NCBI RefSeq assembly: GCF_041381155.1
Contig: NC_091142.1
Coordinates: 31,299,528 to 31,363,527 of the forward strand
Direction: 5' to 3'
Length of the DNA: 64,000 bases
Origin: Argopecten irradians
Lineage: Eukaryota; Mollusca; Bivalvia; Pectinida; Pectinidae
Shown: positions 25,391-39,400 of the stretch, one piece after another
Layout: the number at the start of each line of letters is the position of its first letter
Numbering within the stretch: the first letter of the stretch is position 1
Program-made: the position numbers and the translations under genes
Notes under the pieces: model-generated
What the model was told of the DNA's origin: nothing
What the model saw: the letters and a program-made list of their open reading frames with translations, nothing else
Databases searched by the model: none

Positions 25391-27237
25391 AATAAATTTG
25401 CACTAATCACAGATGATTATAGTTGCAGCAGGAGAGCAATAATAAAACAATCATATTTGAATCTGAACCTCAAACCCATACATTAATCTTAATCTTATTA
25501 GAGTTGAGGTAAGAAATCCACTGCCCTAAGGTTTTATACACCTGCCAATATAACCGTCAAGATTTCAAAACCAAATTTCAAACCTAAAGACGATCTAAAA
25601 CCATATCCACCAACATACAGACAAAGCTTTGGAACTTAAATCCTCAATCTCTAGATATATTGCAACTTTTTTTCATTATTCTTAGCACTTTGACCAGAAT
25701 TTGAACACTGCAAAATACAAAACTTTCAATTGACAATGGTGCAAGAGCTTAGACTAGTATTTGGAGTTAGGACTTCCACATTCTAAGCAAATCTTGAAAC
25801 TTATCCCGTGTCACTAATGTCCAGGATTGGAACTTCAAACTTCCAAATTCAATCACACATGAACCCTATGCTTTGCCAACAACTTCAGAGCAGGGCCCCA
25901 GACTTCATAAGTGTAAACAAACCCCTTGCAACCAATTTTTTATTCAAAGATTTGAGCTGTGAAGTTTGCAAAACTAACTCATTGGTCTAGATGTATTCTG
26001 CTTTCTGACTATTGGTTTTATGAAATCTATAGAATTGGTGTAATGTTGATATCATACAAATCTATTTGTACCAAGAGCCTTTCAACAGGAACAAAACAAA
26101 AACAAAAACAGAAGAAAAGACCAAACCAAAAGGTTTCGTTATCATTATAAAGTTACATTGTAAAGCTATTCAATACAAATGTCTTAACAATGTCTATATA
26201 TATATTACCAGATTTCAGCAATTCTTAAAGCGAATGAAAATCACAAAGACAGTTTCAGTGTCAGCACTTTTTTTCGTATCATTTCAAGAGCTGACATAAA
26301 ACTCTTGTAAAATTTTTTAAATGACATGGTAAAAAATTTTAGAGTGTGAAAAATGGGGGAAATTGGGAGAATATTGTAAAATAAAGATTTTTTGATAATA
26401 TTTACGACTGTCAGGGGAGCTGCTTAAATCAGACACAGAGATCAGTCTCCTTATAGCAAAAAAGTCAAAGGTCAGATCTATATATATGCATAAAACAGGG
26501 TTCATACAATAACATGTCTAACTGGAACATGTACCAAAAGTAACACTGTTGTCCTTTTTTGCCAATTCAATCACAAAATGCAAGTATATGAAATGTACAT
26601 CATAATAACAATTAGAAATCACAGATAAAACAAAAATTGTAGCATGTAAATTAAAATGTCAGACCAGGTTTCAATAATATATGCCATCAGCCAATGGGAT
26701 GGTGTGTCACAGCGTTGCTAGGATACCATGATGCTTAAATAACCAATCACAGCCTTTGAACCACATCTATCCTTTGATGATAATATCCTTTCTGTTCTGG
26801 AAACATTTTTCACTTCCATCCTGCCATCTTATTTGTTAAGTTTTCTTTAACTATTTGGTGATTGGCACAAAATGAATAAATATTATAAATACGGCTAATT
26901 ATTCATTCCAGCTTTACGAACTTGACAGTATTTATATCCACTGGCCTCTCTCGCCTGGTTGATGAGTGGGTAGCTTTCCTGAACAACTAGACATATTGGA
27001 TTTGCATCAGATCACTGATAGAACACATGTATAATCCTAGGTTTTGTTTGAAGTAGTTTTTTCCTCTTCCATACACGAGGACCACCAATCTCTGGAACAA
27101 ACTGCCATCCTATAGATGAGTTAAGAAATAGAGGGTGGCATTCACAACTGGTGATGGAGAGATTCCATCATCACTATACTGCTGGTACCTCACACCACTA
27201 AGTCTGACACAATAATTCTGACTAACTGGGGTGTAGT

Positions 27238-27417
27238 CTAGCTCCCATTGCTATTTCTATGTTCTAGAGGGGGTTTGAAGTTTTCTGAGCTAGGGCTATT
27301 AGCGATAGCGGCACCGTACATCTTGCTAGCTTTAGTTGTCATCTGTGCCATCATTTGTGTAGAGGTTTTATATCCACTGATAATCTCATCCTTCCACTGG
27401 TTTATAAGTACCCGGTC
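27238..27417 (-). CDS. GRK2: GRK visible exon 16 (PH alpha helix, C-terminus, stop)
   Basis: 59 codons plus [23 protein letters not shown], then a linker, ending HRNSNGS. The W of NQWKDEI is the conserved PH C-helix tryptophan. The tail after it diverges from vertebrates. Acceptor TTTTCAG at 27420-27418. Confidence 0.94.
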   Translation of the reverse strand, partial: DRVLINQWKDEIISGYKTSTQMMAQMTTKASKMYGAAIANSPSSENFKPPLEHRNSNGS

Positions 27418-30400
27418 CTGAAAACACAAACATCCAATGTTACTAATGTACACGTATAGGGCTATACCAATATCAAAAATTACTAATATACAGAAGAATT
27501 TGGTTAATACTAACTGGAAGGGACCAAGACAAAACTTCAAAAGTTCTCAAGTCTACTGACAATAGCTTTACTTAGTATGTATATACTTTATAACTGATGA
27601 TTCTTGATGATTGTTGATACAATATAAGTTATAACTTAGGACAATAGCTAAACATTAAACAAACTTTTCCACACTTTGTAGTTGGAAACTGCTTTTGAAA
27701 TACCGTTCTACCGCAGATTTATGAAGAAAGAATCAGCATATTAGGCGATCTCATTGTCCAAAAATTCTTACCTCAAGTTATACGAACACTTTTGCGTGAT
27801 TTTTGTCAATCGGGCCAAAAATTTACTTTGTATTATCCAATTTTTTTAGTTTCCGAACTAAAATTTTCTGAGTTTTTTAAACAAAGATAAAGAGGGAATT
27901 GGGTCGAAACCGGCAAAGTACTTCATATTAAGCCTGGTTGTTGAATTATCTGTGTTCGTATCAATCAAATTCCACTGTACCTAAATGCTGTAACTAATAT
28001 TGGACATTACTAATGCATCAAAATGCTGTAACTAATATCGGAAATTACTAACATAGTTCAAAGCTGTAACCAATATCGGACATTACTAATGCATCAAAAT
28101 GCTCTGACCAATATTGGACATTACTTATGCATCAAAATGCTGTAACCAATATCGGACATAACTAATGCATTAAAATGTTGTAACCAATATCGGACATTAC
28201 TTATGCATCAAAATGCTGTAACCAATATCGGACATTACTAATGCATCAAAATGCTGTTACCAATATGGACATAACTAATGCATTAAAATGTTGTAACCAA
28301 TATCGGACATTACTTATGCATCAAAATGCTGTAACCAATATGGACATAACTAATGCATTAAAATGCTGTAACCAATATCGGACATTACTTATGCATCAAA
28401 ATGCTGTTACCAATATGGACATAACTAATGCATTAAAATGTTTTAACCAATATCGAACATCACTTATGCATCAAAATGCTGTAACCAATATCGGACATTA
28501 CTAATGCATCAAAATGCTGTAACCAATATGGACATAACTAATGCATTAAAATGTTGTAACCAATATCGGACATTACTTATGCATCAAAATGCTGTAACCA
28601 ATATCGGACATTACTAATGCATCAAAATGCTGTTACCAATATGGACATAACTAATGCATTAAAATGTTGTAACCAATATCGGACATTACTTATGCATAAA
28701 AATGCTGTTACCAATATGGACATAACTAATGCATTAAAATGTTGTAACCAATATCGGACATTACTAATGCATCAAAATGCTGTAACCAATATGGGACATT
28801 ACTTATGCATCAAAATGCTGTAACCAATATGGGACATTACTTATGCATCAAAATGCTGTAACCAATATGGGACATTACTTATGCATCAAAATGCTGTAAC
28901 CAATATGGACATAACTAATGCATTGAAATGCTGTAACCAATATGGGACATTACTAATGCATCAAAATGCTGTAACCAATATCGGACATTACTTATGCATA
29001 AAAATGCTGTTACCAATATGGACATAACTAATGCATTAAAATGTTGTAACCAATATCGGACATTACTTATGCATCAAAATGCTGTAACCAATATCGGACA
29101 TTACTTATGCATAAAAATGCTGTTACCAATATGGACATAACTAATGCATTAAAATGTTGTAACCAATATCGGACATTACTAATGCATCAAAATGCTGTAA
29201 CCAATATTGGACATTACTTATGCATCAAAATGCTGTAACCAATATCGGACAATACTTATGCATAAAAATGCTGTTACCAATATGGACATAACTAATGCAT
29301 TAAAATGTTGTAACCAATATCGGACATTACTTATGCATCAAAATGCTGTAACCAATATCGGACATTACTAATGCATCAAAATGCTGTTACCAATATGGAC
29401 ATAACTAATGCATTAAAATGTTGTAACCAATATCGGACATTACTTATGCATCAAAATGCTGTTACCAATATGGACATAACTAATGCATTAAAATGTTTTA
29501 ACCAATATCGGACATTACTTATGCATCAAAATGCTGTTACCAATATGGACATAACTAATGCATTAAAATGTTTTAACCAATATCGAACATCACTTATGCA
29601 TCAAAATGCTGTAACCAATATCGGACATTACTAATGCATCAAAATGCTGTAACCAATATGGACATAACTAATGCATTAAAATGCTGTAACCAATATCGGA
29701 CATTACTTATGCATCAAAATGCTGTAACCAATATCGGACATTACTAATGCATTAAAATGCTGTAACCAATATGGACATAACTAATGCATTAAAATGTTGT
29801 AACCAATATCGGACATTACTTATGCATAAAAATGCTGTTACCAATATGGACATAACTAATGCATTAAAATGTTGTAACCAATATCGGACATTACTAATGC
29901 ATCAAAATGCTGTAACCAATATGGGACATTACTTATGCATCAAAATGCTGTAACCAATATGGGACATTACTTATGCATCAAAATGCTGTAACCAATATCG
30001 GACATTACTTATGCATAAAAATGCTGTTACCAATATGGACATAACTAATGCATTAAAATGTTGTAACCAATATCGGACATTACTTATGCATCAAAATGCT
30101 GTAACCAATATCGGACATTACTTATGCATAAAAATGCTGTTACCAATATGGACATAACTAATGCATTAAAATGTTGTAACCAATATCGGACATTACTAAT
30201 GCATCAAAATGCTGTAACCAATATTGGACATTACTTATGCATCAAAATGCTGTAACCAATATCGGACAATACTTATGCATAAAAATGCTGTTACCAATAT
30301 GGACATAACTAATGCATTAAAATGTTGTAACCAATATCGGACATTACTTATGCATCAAAATGCTGTAACCAATATTGGACATTACTAATGCATCAAAATG

Positions 30401-33400
30401 CTGTAACCAATATGGACATAACTAATGCATTAAAATGCTGTTACCAATATGGGACATTACTTATGCATCAAAATGCTGTAACCAATATGGGACAATACTA
30501 ATGCATTAAAATGCTGTTACCAATATGGACATAACTAATGCATTAAAATGTTGTAACCAATATCGGACATTACTTATGCATCAAAATGCTGTAACCAATA
30601 TGGACATAACTAATGCATTAAAATGCTGTAACCAAATATGGACATTACTTATGCATAAAAATGCTGTAAAACTGTACCAATATGGACATAACTAATGCAT
30701 TAAAATGTTGTAACCAATATGGACATAACTAATGCATTAAAATGCTGTAACCAATATCGGACATTACTTATGCATCAAAATGCTGTAACCAATATCGGAC
30801 ATTACTAATGCATTAAAATGCTGTAACCAATATGGGACATTACTAATGAACTAATGCACCAAAATTCTATACAATGTAGGCTATATACCATTTCTGTGCT
30901 ATTCAGTTTTCTATACTTACCGGAGACGTAATGGCTAGCTTTGTGTCGTTTTTCTGTACTATAACTATACAGTTTTCTGTTTTGTTCAGCTTCTGAAATT
31001 CTTGATATACTTCTCTAATGTCCAACATTGAAACCAACTGCAAACGCAAATATTGTCAATTATTTTTACTGCATTAGATGCTAGCATAATCACATGGCAA
31101 AGTTTGATGTAAGTGGTTTTTACTCAAAATGCAAATTAATAAATACTGTAAAACATGGTTCCCCCTGGGGACTGACAAAATCATTTTGTTGTAAGCATAA
31201 GTTTGACACATTAGACAAAGACATCTAAGAAGAACCTTGAAGACGAATGAAAAAGACTACCAGTACATGATAACCATGACTTTGTGTAAATGTGTTTGTT
31301 ATAACTCCATGCTTCCTATGACTACACCACACAAACCTTTACCCCTTTTCCTATGACTACCCACACAAACCTTTACCCCTTTTCCTATGAAACTACCCAC
31401 ACAAACCTCTACCCCTTTTCCTATGACTACCCACACAAACCTCTACCCCTTTTCCTATGACTACCCACACAAACCTTTACCCCTTTTCCTATGACTACCC
31501 ACACAAACCTTTACCCCTTTTCCTATGACTACCACACACAAACCTTTACCCCTTTTCCTATGACCACACACACACACACCTTTACCCCTTTTCCTGAGAC
31601 CACCCACACAAACCCCTACCCCTTTTCCTATGACTACCCACACAAACCTCTACCCCTTTTCCTATGACTACCCACACAAACCTCTACCCCTTTTCCTATG
31701 ACTACCCACACAAACCTCTACCCCTTTTCCTCTGACCACCCACACAAACCTCTACCCCTTTTCCTCAGACCACCCACACAAACCTTTACCCCTTTTCCTA
31801 TGACTACCCACACAAACCTTTACCCCTTTTCCTATGACTATCCACACAAACCTCTACCCCTTTTCCTATCACTATCCACACAAGCCTCTAACCCTTTTCC
31901 TCAGACCACCCACACAAACCTCTACCCATTTTCCTCTGACCACCTATACAAACCTATACTCCTTAACCTCGGACCACCTATGCATACCTCTCCTCCTTTT
32001 CCTATCAACACCTACACAAACCTCTACTCCTTTTGTTCTGACCACCTATACATACCTCTACTCCTTTACCTTGGACCACCCACACAAACCTCTACTCCTT
32101 TTCCTCAGACCACCTATACATACCTCTACTCCTTTTCCTCGGACCACCTGGCCATCTTTGTTCTTGCTGTAAAATTCTAATCTATTAGGATATAATTTGA
32201 GATGTTTCTTCTGCCATGTTTGTAGAAAGGGTCCTCCTAGTTTTAGTACCTCTCCCTCCACTATACAGTCTGTAGGACCTATCACAATAAAGAATTCATT
32301 TTCATTGAAGATGTTTGTTAACCTTTATTTACATACGATATTTGACCTAAATTTTACTAGCATTTCTTAAATTTTAAATCAAAAGTAAACTCCTAATCAA
32401 TTTTCAAAAGAAATCAAATGAACAAGACATAAGATACTCATTTGTTTAGTCTACATTTAATTAATATGTCAGTTTTAAATGCAAGACAGTTGTGAAATTG
32501 TGGTCAGGAAAATTGGGAGGAAGTGGGGCGCTTATTCGGTCGAATATGGTACTTATAGTTGTTGCTATATTTAGATCCTGTGGATGGTTAACAAGTCAAT
32601 TTTCTTTTGAAGAAAAATCTTACCTGTACTTGTAAGTTAAGCGTTTCAGTGTCTTTTGTCAGTTTTTCAGTTTCATAGTTTACATGTATCAAACATTCTA
32701 ATTAAGATGGTACGAAATTAATATAGTTGATGATTGGTTTCAATGTAAAATGACAAACTGCAATCAGGCAGTGAATGGTATAAACAAGAGGGCAAAACTT
32801 TCTGATTTTTTTTTTAATGTAATTAAGGTCTTATGAAAGTTTTCTTTTCAATGCATATATCATCCTATGTAAATATCTTTTTTGTTATAAAATATACAAA
32901 TCAAAACAGTAAAACGGTATAAGACAGATGTGGGGAAAACCTTGAGCTGAATAGTCTTTTACTTACACTATAGGCAATAGTAGATATTGTACCAAATGTA
33001 GCACACAGTATCAAAATGTTGAACAATATGTCATAATTTAAAGGGACAATTCAGTCTAAGAGTACATTAAAATTTGCACATATTTCGGAAATAAACCAGT
33101 TTTATTAGAAATTAGATAAGTTGGTTTTACTGTGATATACCAGAAAAGACTGCTGTAGTGAAATGTATGTGAAATGTTCAAACTCGCTTACTGTCCGCCA
33201 TTACACGTACTGGTCGGATGTCTTGTATGCCCAACCCTGGCCCTTGCCTGTGTAGTAAAGATTTTTTTGTCTAGAACTACTCAAATGGGTCAAACAGTAG
33301 TGTGCTTAGCTTATTAGATGCATGTTCTTGTATAAAAATAATTTCATCTTGTCTAAAAATAATTTCATCAACTCCTCAGTGGTGATATGTACCGCATTTG

Positions 33401-36400
33401 TTTAAAGTGTGTGACTTTGGCTCGAGTATGGGTACAGCTTACATGTTGTACGTGCTTAATTTATTGATCAACGATTTGAAATTTCAATGTTATCAATCAA
33501 AATACTTAACAATGTCTTGAAATTTGTCAATTTTTCTTGCTATATGTTCTTCATAAGAAATGTAAAACAATACATTTATGTCATATTTTGCTTCGTGATT
33601 ATGTTACAGAATTAGCTCACTGAATTGTCCCTTTAACATAATTCAATATAATTTTGAATTGAACAACAGTGTTATATAATGTACCACAATGTTGTGTATT
33701 GTTTTTGGATACTTTGTTTCTACTTTGAATACTTTGTTGCTATTTTGGACACCTTTGTTGCTATTTGGAATACTTTGTTGCTATATTGGACACCTTGTTG
33801 CTATTTTGGATACTTTCTTGCTATATTGGACATCTTGTTGCTATTTTAGATACTGTTTTTATTTTGGATATTATGTTACTATTTTGAATACTCTGTTTCT
33901 ATTTTGGATACTTTGTTGCTATTTTGGATACTCTGTTGCTATTTTGGATACTCTGTTGCTATTTTGGATACTTTGTTGCTATTTTGGATACTCTGTTGCT
34001 ATTTTGAATACTCTGATGCTGATATTTTGAATACCCTGTTGCTATTTTGGATACTCTGTTGCTATTTTGAATACTCTGATGCTATTTTGGATACTTTGTT
34101 GCTATTTTGGACACTCTGTTGCTATTTTGGATAATTTTTTGCTATTTTGGATACTTAGTTGCTATTTGTGATACTCTGTTGCTATTTTGGATACTTTGTT
34201 GCTAGTTTGGATATTTTATTGCTATTTTGAATACTCTGTTGCTATTTTGAATACACTGTTGCTTTTGATACTCTGTTGCTATTTTGGATACTCTGTTGCT
34301 ATTTTGAATACTCTGTTTCTATTTTGGATACTTTGTTGCTATTTTGGATACTCTGTTGCTATTTTGAATACTCTGTTGCTATTTTGGATACTCTGTTGCT
34401 ATTTTGGATACTTTGTTGCTATTTTGGATACTCTTTGTGCTATTTTGGATACTCTGTTGCTATTTTGAATACTTTGTTGCTATTTTGGATACTTTGTTGC
34501 TATTTTGGATACTCTGTTGCTATTTTGGAAACTCTGTTGCTATTTTGGATACTCTGTTGCTATTTTCGATACTTTGTCGCTATTTTGGATACTTTGGTGC
34601 TATTTTGGATACTTTGTTACTATTTTGGATACTGTGTTGCTATTTTGGATACTCTGTTGCTATTTTGAATACTCTGTTGCTATTTTGAATACTCTGCTGC
34701 TATTTTGGATACTTTGTTGCTATTTTGGATACTCTGTTGCTATTTTGCATACTCTGTTGCTATTTTGAATACTCTGCTGCTATTTTGGATACTTTGTTGC
34801 TATTTTGGATACTTTGTTGCTATTTTGAATACTCTGTTGCTATTTTGGATACTTTGTTGCTATTTTGGATACTCTGTTGCTATTTTGGATACTACATTAT
34901 GACCAAGTTATATGTAGTGGGCTGTAGATGTCCACTTGTGATCACACCCTGTACACTCTCACACATGCTTTTCCCATCTGTGACAGTGAAGAAACATCCC
35001 TTGTGAAGTTATAGAACCATCAACAAAACAATACTTACGCCTACCACCAACTGTGTTCTCTATAGTAATATAAAAGTATTCCATACAATAAGCCATAGAA
35101 TTACAGCTTTTGTTCTTATTTTATGTTTCAAACAGACTGGTTATAAAGATGGCGCCTAAATAATAACTTGTAGGTTAGAATGTATGATGTTCGTAAATGT
35201 TCTCATTACACACTATTTGTATACAACTATCTGACAAGTAGAACTATCTATGTACGCTATCATCTGATTTATGGCTATGAGAGTAATACTTTTTATCTGG
35301 ATACCTACCAACATCCACATCGTCTATTCTTGGTTTTTGTTTGCGTTTTTGTTCTAGTTTGTCTGTATCTGTGTTGATTGCCTCAAACACCGTTTCAGCA
35401 ACTTCTTGTTGCCACCTCTCAGAGACAACCAATGGAAAATTCCGATACAGTTCTTGGTCAGCTTCAGCTAACTATAAAATTCCAATATAAAATTCCTTGG
35501 TCAGTTTCAGCAATATTTCAAAAGATAATTTATTCTAGAAATAAATTCAACTTACCAATTTGATTTTGAAACTGATAATTAAGTTAATTTATAAGTTCAA
35601 TTTTCTTTTAAACACCCATTTTATAAAGTGAAGATGAAACATGTTCAAAACAATTTTGATCACTTATCCAGTGGATTTAGAGAAAACATGAACTATATAG
35701 TATTATTGAAAACCATTTTGATAGAACTACCTACTTACTATATGCACTGGGTATGATTTATCAAATCTTCTCAGAAAATATTTAACATTTAAAAAAATCC
35801 ATTTTTAAACCCACAACTTACTTTAATGCCTTTTGTGTCCTCTTCGTCAAAGGATCCTATGTCAAAAGCATCGGCTGCATTGACCTCGCCCCGCGGGGGA
35901 ATGAGGGGCGGAGTGTATTTCTGGAGATAAACCTGAGTCCAATCTATGGTCCGGAAAAATGGATGTTCCTTTACCTCTTGGGCTCTGTATATGAGAGGAA
36001 TGATGGGTTATATACTAAAAATCTTATGTCTTTAGAAGAAACTTGTTGCTATGGTAATCAGTGTGATATTAACAGATCAATGACATCCCTGTATCTATAT
36101 TAGATTTATTTAATCCTTGATATTGAAGCCAGTACTGGTATCTGGAAGCTTACCCTCGGCCCATACAGCCTAGCCGATCGTCGACATTCCTCTGTAGGAG
36201 TCCTTCTAGTAGGGCTTTCATCTCACACGTCATCGAATCAGGCAGCTCAACATTCTACAAAATATACAACAGCAATGACGTGTTACTATGTCATCGAATC
36301 AGGCAGCTCAAAAAGTATGAGTTATTTGAAGACAACTTTTCCATGATGTAACATCAATGTGAATGATAAAAAATTTAGATTGTCCGCTTATAGGAGCATT

Positions 36401-39400
36401 GGAATGTTGCCTGATTAATAGTGTTATATCACTGAACTGTACCACCTAAGATGCTACTAGAGCAAAAAACCTGTTCAGATTATACAGCCAGCTTAGGAAA
36501 CTGAAACATTGTAACCATATAGGCCCCTAGATGTGTATCACAGATCTGAGTTTGCCTACTCTGTTACTATATATAGGCCCCCTGGATGTGTATCACAGAT
36601 CTGAGCTTGCCTACTCTGTTACTATATAGGCCCCCTGGATGTGTATCACAGATCTGAGCTTGCCTACTCGTTACTATATAGGCCCCCTGGATGTGTATCA
36701 CATATCTGAGCTTGCCTACTCTGTTACTATATAGGCCCCTAGATGTGTATCACAGATCTGAGCTTGCCTACTCTGTTACTATATAGGCCCCTAGATGTGT
36801 ATCACAGATCTGAGCTTGCCTACTCTGTTACTATATATAGGCCCCTAGATGTGTATCACAGATCTGAGCTTGCCTACTCTGTTACTATATATAGGCCCCT
36901 AGATGTGTATCACAGATCTGAGCTTGCCTACTCTGTTACTATATAGGCCCCTAGATGTGTATCACAGATCTGAGCTTGCCTACTCTGTTACTATATAGGC
37001 CCCTGATGTGTATCACAGATCTGAGCTTGCCTACTCTGTTACTATATAGGCCCCTAGATGTGTATCACAGATCTGAGCTTGCCTACTCTGTTACTATATA
37101 TAGGCCCCTAGATGTGTATCACAGATCTGAGCTTGCCTACTCTGTTACTATATATAGGCCCCTAGATGTGTATCACAGATCTGAGCTTGCCTACTCTGTT
37201 ACTATATATAGGCCCCCTGAATGTGTATCACAGATCTGAGCTTGCCAACTCTGTTACTTTATATAGGCCTCCTAGATGTATATCACAGATCTGAGCTTGC
37301 CTACTCTGTTACTATATAGGCCCCCTGGATGTGTATCACAGATCTGAGTTTGCCTACTCTGTTACTATATAGGCCCTTAGATGTGTATCACAGATCTGAG
37401 TTTGCCTACTCTGTTACTATATAGGCCCCTAGATGTGTATCACAGATCTGAGCTTGCCTACTCTGTTACTATATATAGGTCCCCTAGATGTGTATCACAG
37501 ATCTGAGCTTGCCTATTTTGTTACTATATATAGGCCCCCTAGATGTGTATCACAGATCTGAGTTTGCCTACTCTGTTACTATATATAGGCCCCCTGAATG
37601 TGTATCACAGATCTGAGCTTGCCTACTCTGTTACTATATATAGGTCCCCTAGCTGTGTATCACAGATCTGAGCTTGCCTATTTTGTTACTATATATAGGC
37701 CCCTTAGATGTGTATCACAGATCTGAGCTTGCCTACTCTGTTACTATATATAGGCCCCCTGAATGTGTATCACAGATCTGAGCTTGCCTACTCTGTTACT
37801 ATATAGGATTATCTTATAATATATCATACAGTTTATAAGTGTAAGATTCTGTACCACAACTTACCATAGTCATGGTCATTCTATCAATTTCATGTTTGTC
37901 TTTGGTTCTGTGTTGTCTGAAGGGACTATGTCTGAAAAATAAACAGAATCTCTGTTACAAGTATTGTATTGATCAGAGCTTCAATAAATTAAGGCTGACT
38001 TATCAGGAATATGATTCTACAGGAATCTTAAAAATTTTGACTTTATTATTACAGAAACTTTAAGCATTACATTATCTGTCAGATAAAATAAATAGTGGAT
38101 CTCACATGAGTGGCTATGTGATATGACATTTATCAAACAAATTCAATAATTTCATATGCCAGGAGCCTTTAGGTAAGTGGCATATCAAATTATTTAACTA
38201 GTTTGATAAATTTCATACAAGATAGTCATGAGTGTAAGATTCTGTTTATAACTGAACTCTTATTAATAGAAATAGAAGTTAAACTTTAAATTTGGTCTCT
38301 ACATAGATGCAATGATGTCAAAATTACATGTGATGTCATAACAGTATTATTAAACATGTGTCTTACGATTTTTATGACATGGCCGATTGACATGGCTGGA
38401 AGGGCCAGTTAAATTCTCCATTTCTCAATAATCTAGATATCAAATTTTGATTGTCCCATGAAACCAGGACAATAATTGGGAGATAGTGCTTAATCCACCA
38501 ATATAATAATAAGTGCAGTAGTTAATGAGTAAACTTACCCTTTCAATAATTTGTACAGCATGCATCCTAAGGAAAACCAATCAGCACTGGAGTCATAAGG
38601 TGTTCCTTTGGATAGGACCTCGGGGGCCATATAACCATGTGTTCCTCTGTAAATGAACAAACAAACAAATAACCATGTGTTCCTCTGTAAACAAACAGAC
38701 AAATAACCATGTGTTCCTCTGTAAACAAACAAACAGACAAACATATAACCATGTGTTCCTCTGTAAACATACAAACAAACATATAACCATGTGTTCCTCT
38801 GTAAACAAACAAACAGACAAACATATAACCATGTGTTCCTCTTCAAACAGACACACATATAACCATGTGTTCCTCTGTAAACAAACAAACAGACACACAT
38901 ATAACCATGTGTTCCTCTGTAAACAAACAAACAGACACACATATAACCATGTGTTCCTCTGATAAAACAAACAAACATATAACCATGTGTTCCTCTGTAA
39001 ACAAACAAACAAATACCAACTGTAAATGTGTCCTCTGTAAACAAACATATAACCATGTGTTCCTCTGTAAACAAACAACAAACATATAACCATGTGTTTC
39101 CTCTGTAAACATAAACAAAACAAACATATAACCATGTGTTCCTCTGTAAACATACAAACAAACATATAACCAATAACCATGTGTTCCTCTGTAAACATTA
39201 CAAACAAAAATATAACCATGTGTTCCTCTGTAAACATACTAACAAACATATAACCATGTGTTCCTCTGTAAACATACAAACAAACATATAACCATGTGTT
39301 CCTCTGTAAAGAACAAACAAACATATAACCATGTGTTCCTCTGTAAAACAAACAAACATATAACCATGTGTTTCCTCTGTAAATGAAAAACAAACAAATA

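Larger units (their letters stand above)
18976..27237. other. AT-rich, array-poor stretch downstream of the GRK stop codon
   Basis: About 8.3 kb with almost none of the tandem repeats that fill the rest of the window. No second gene was recognised on either strand. It lies directly 3' of the GRK stop codon (27240-27238), so part of it is probably GRK 3' UTR. Minus-strand AATAAA candidates (TTTATT on plus) occur near 25938, 25044 and 19597, but none can be chosen by eye. Contains a (CA)n run near 20655. Confidence 0.35.

Noticed and set aside
35146..35160. YY1-like AAGATGGCGCC as an internal promoter
   Set aside because: Single short match within an intron, no other promoter evidence.
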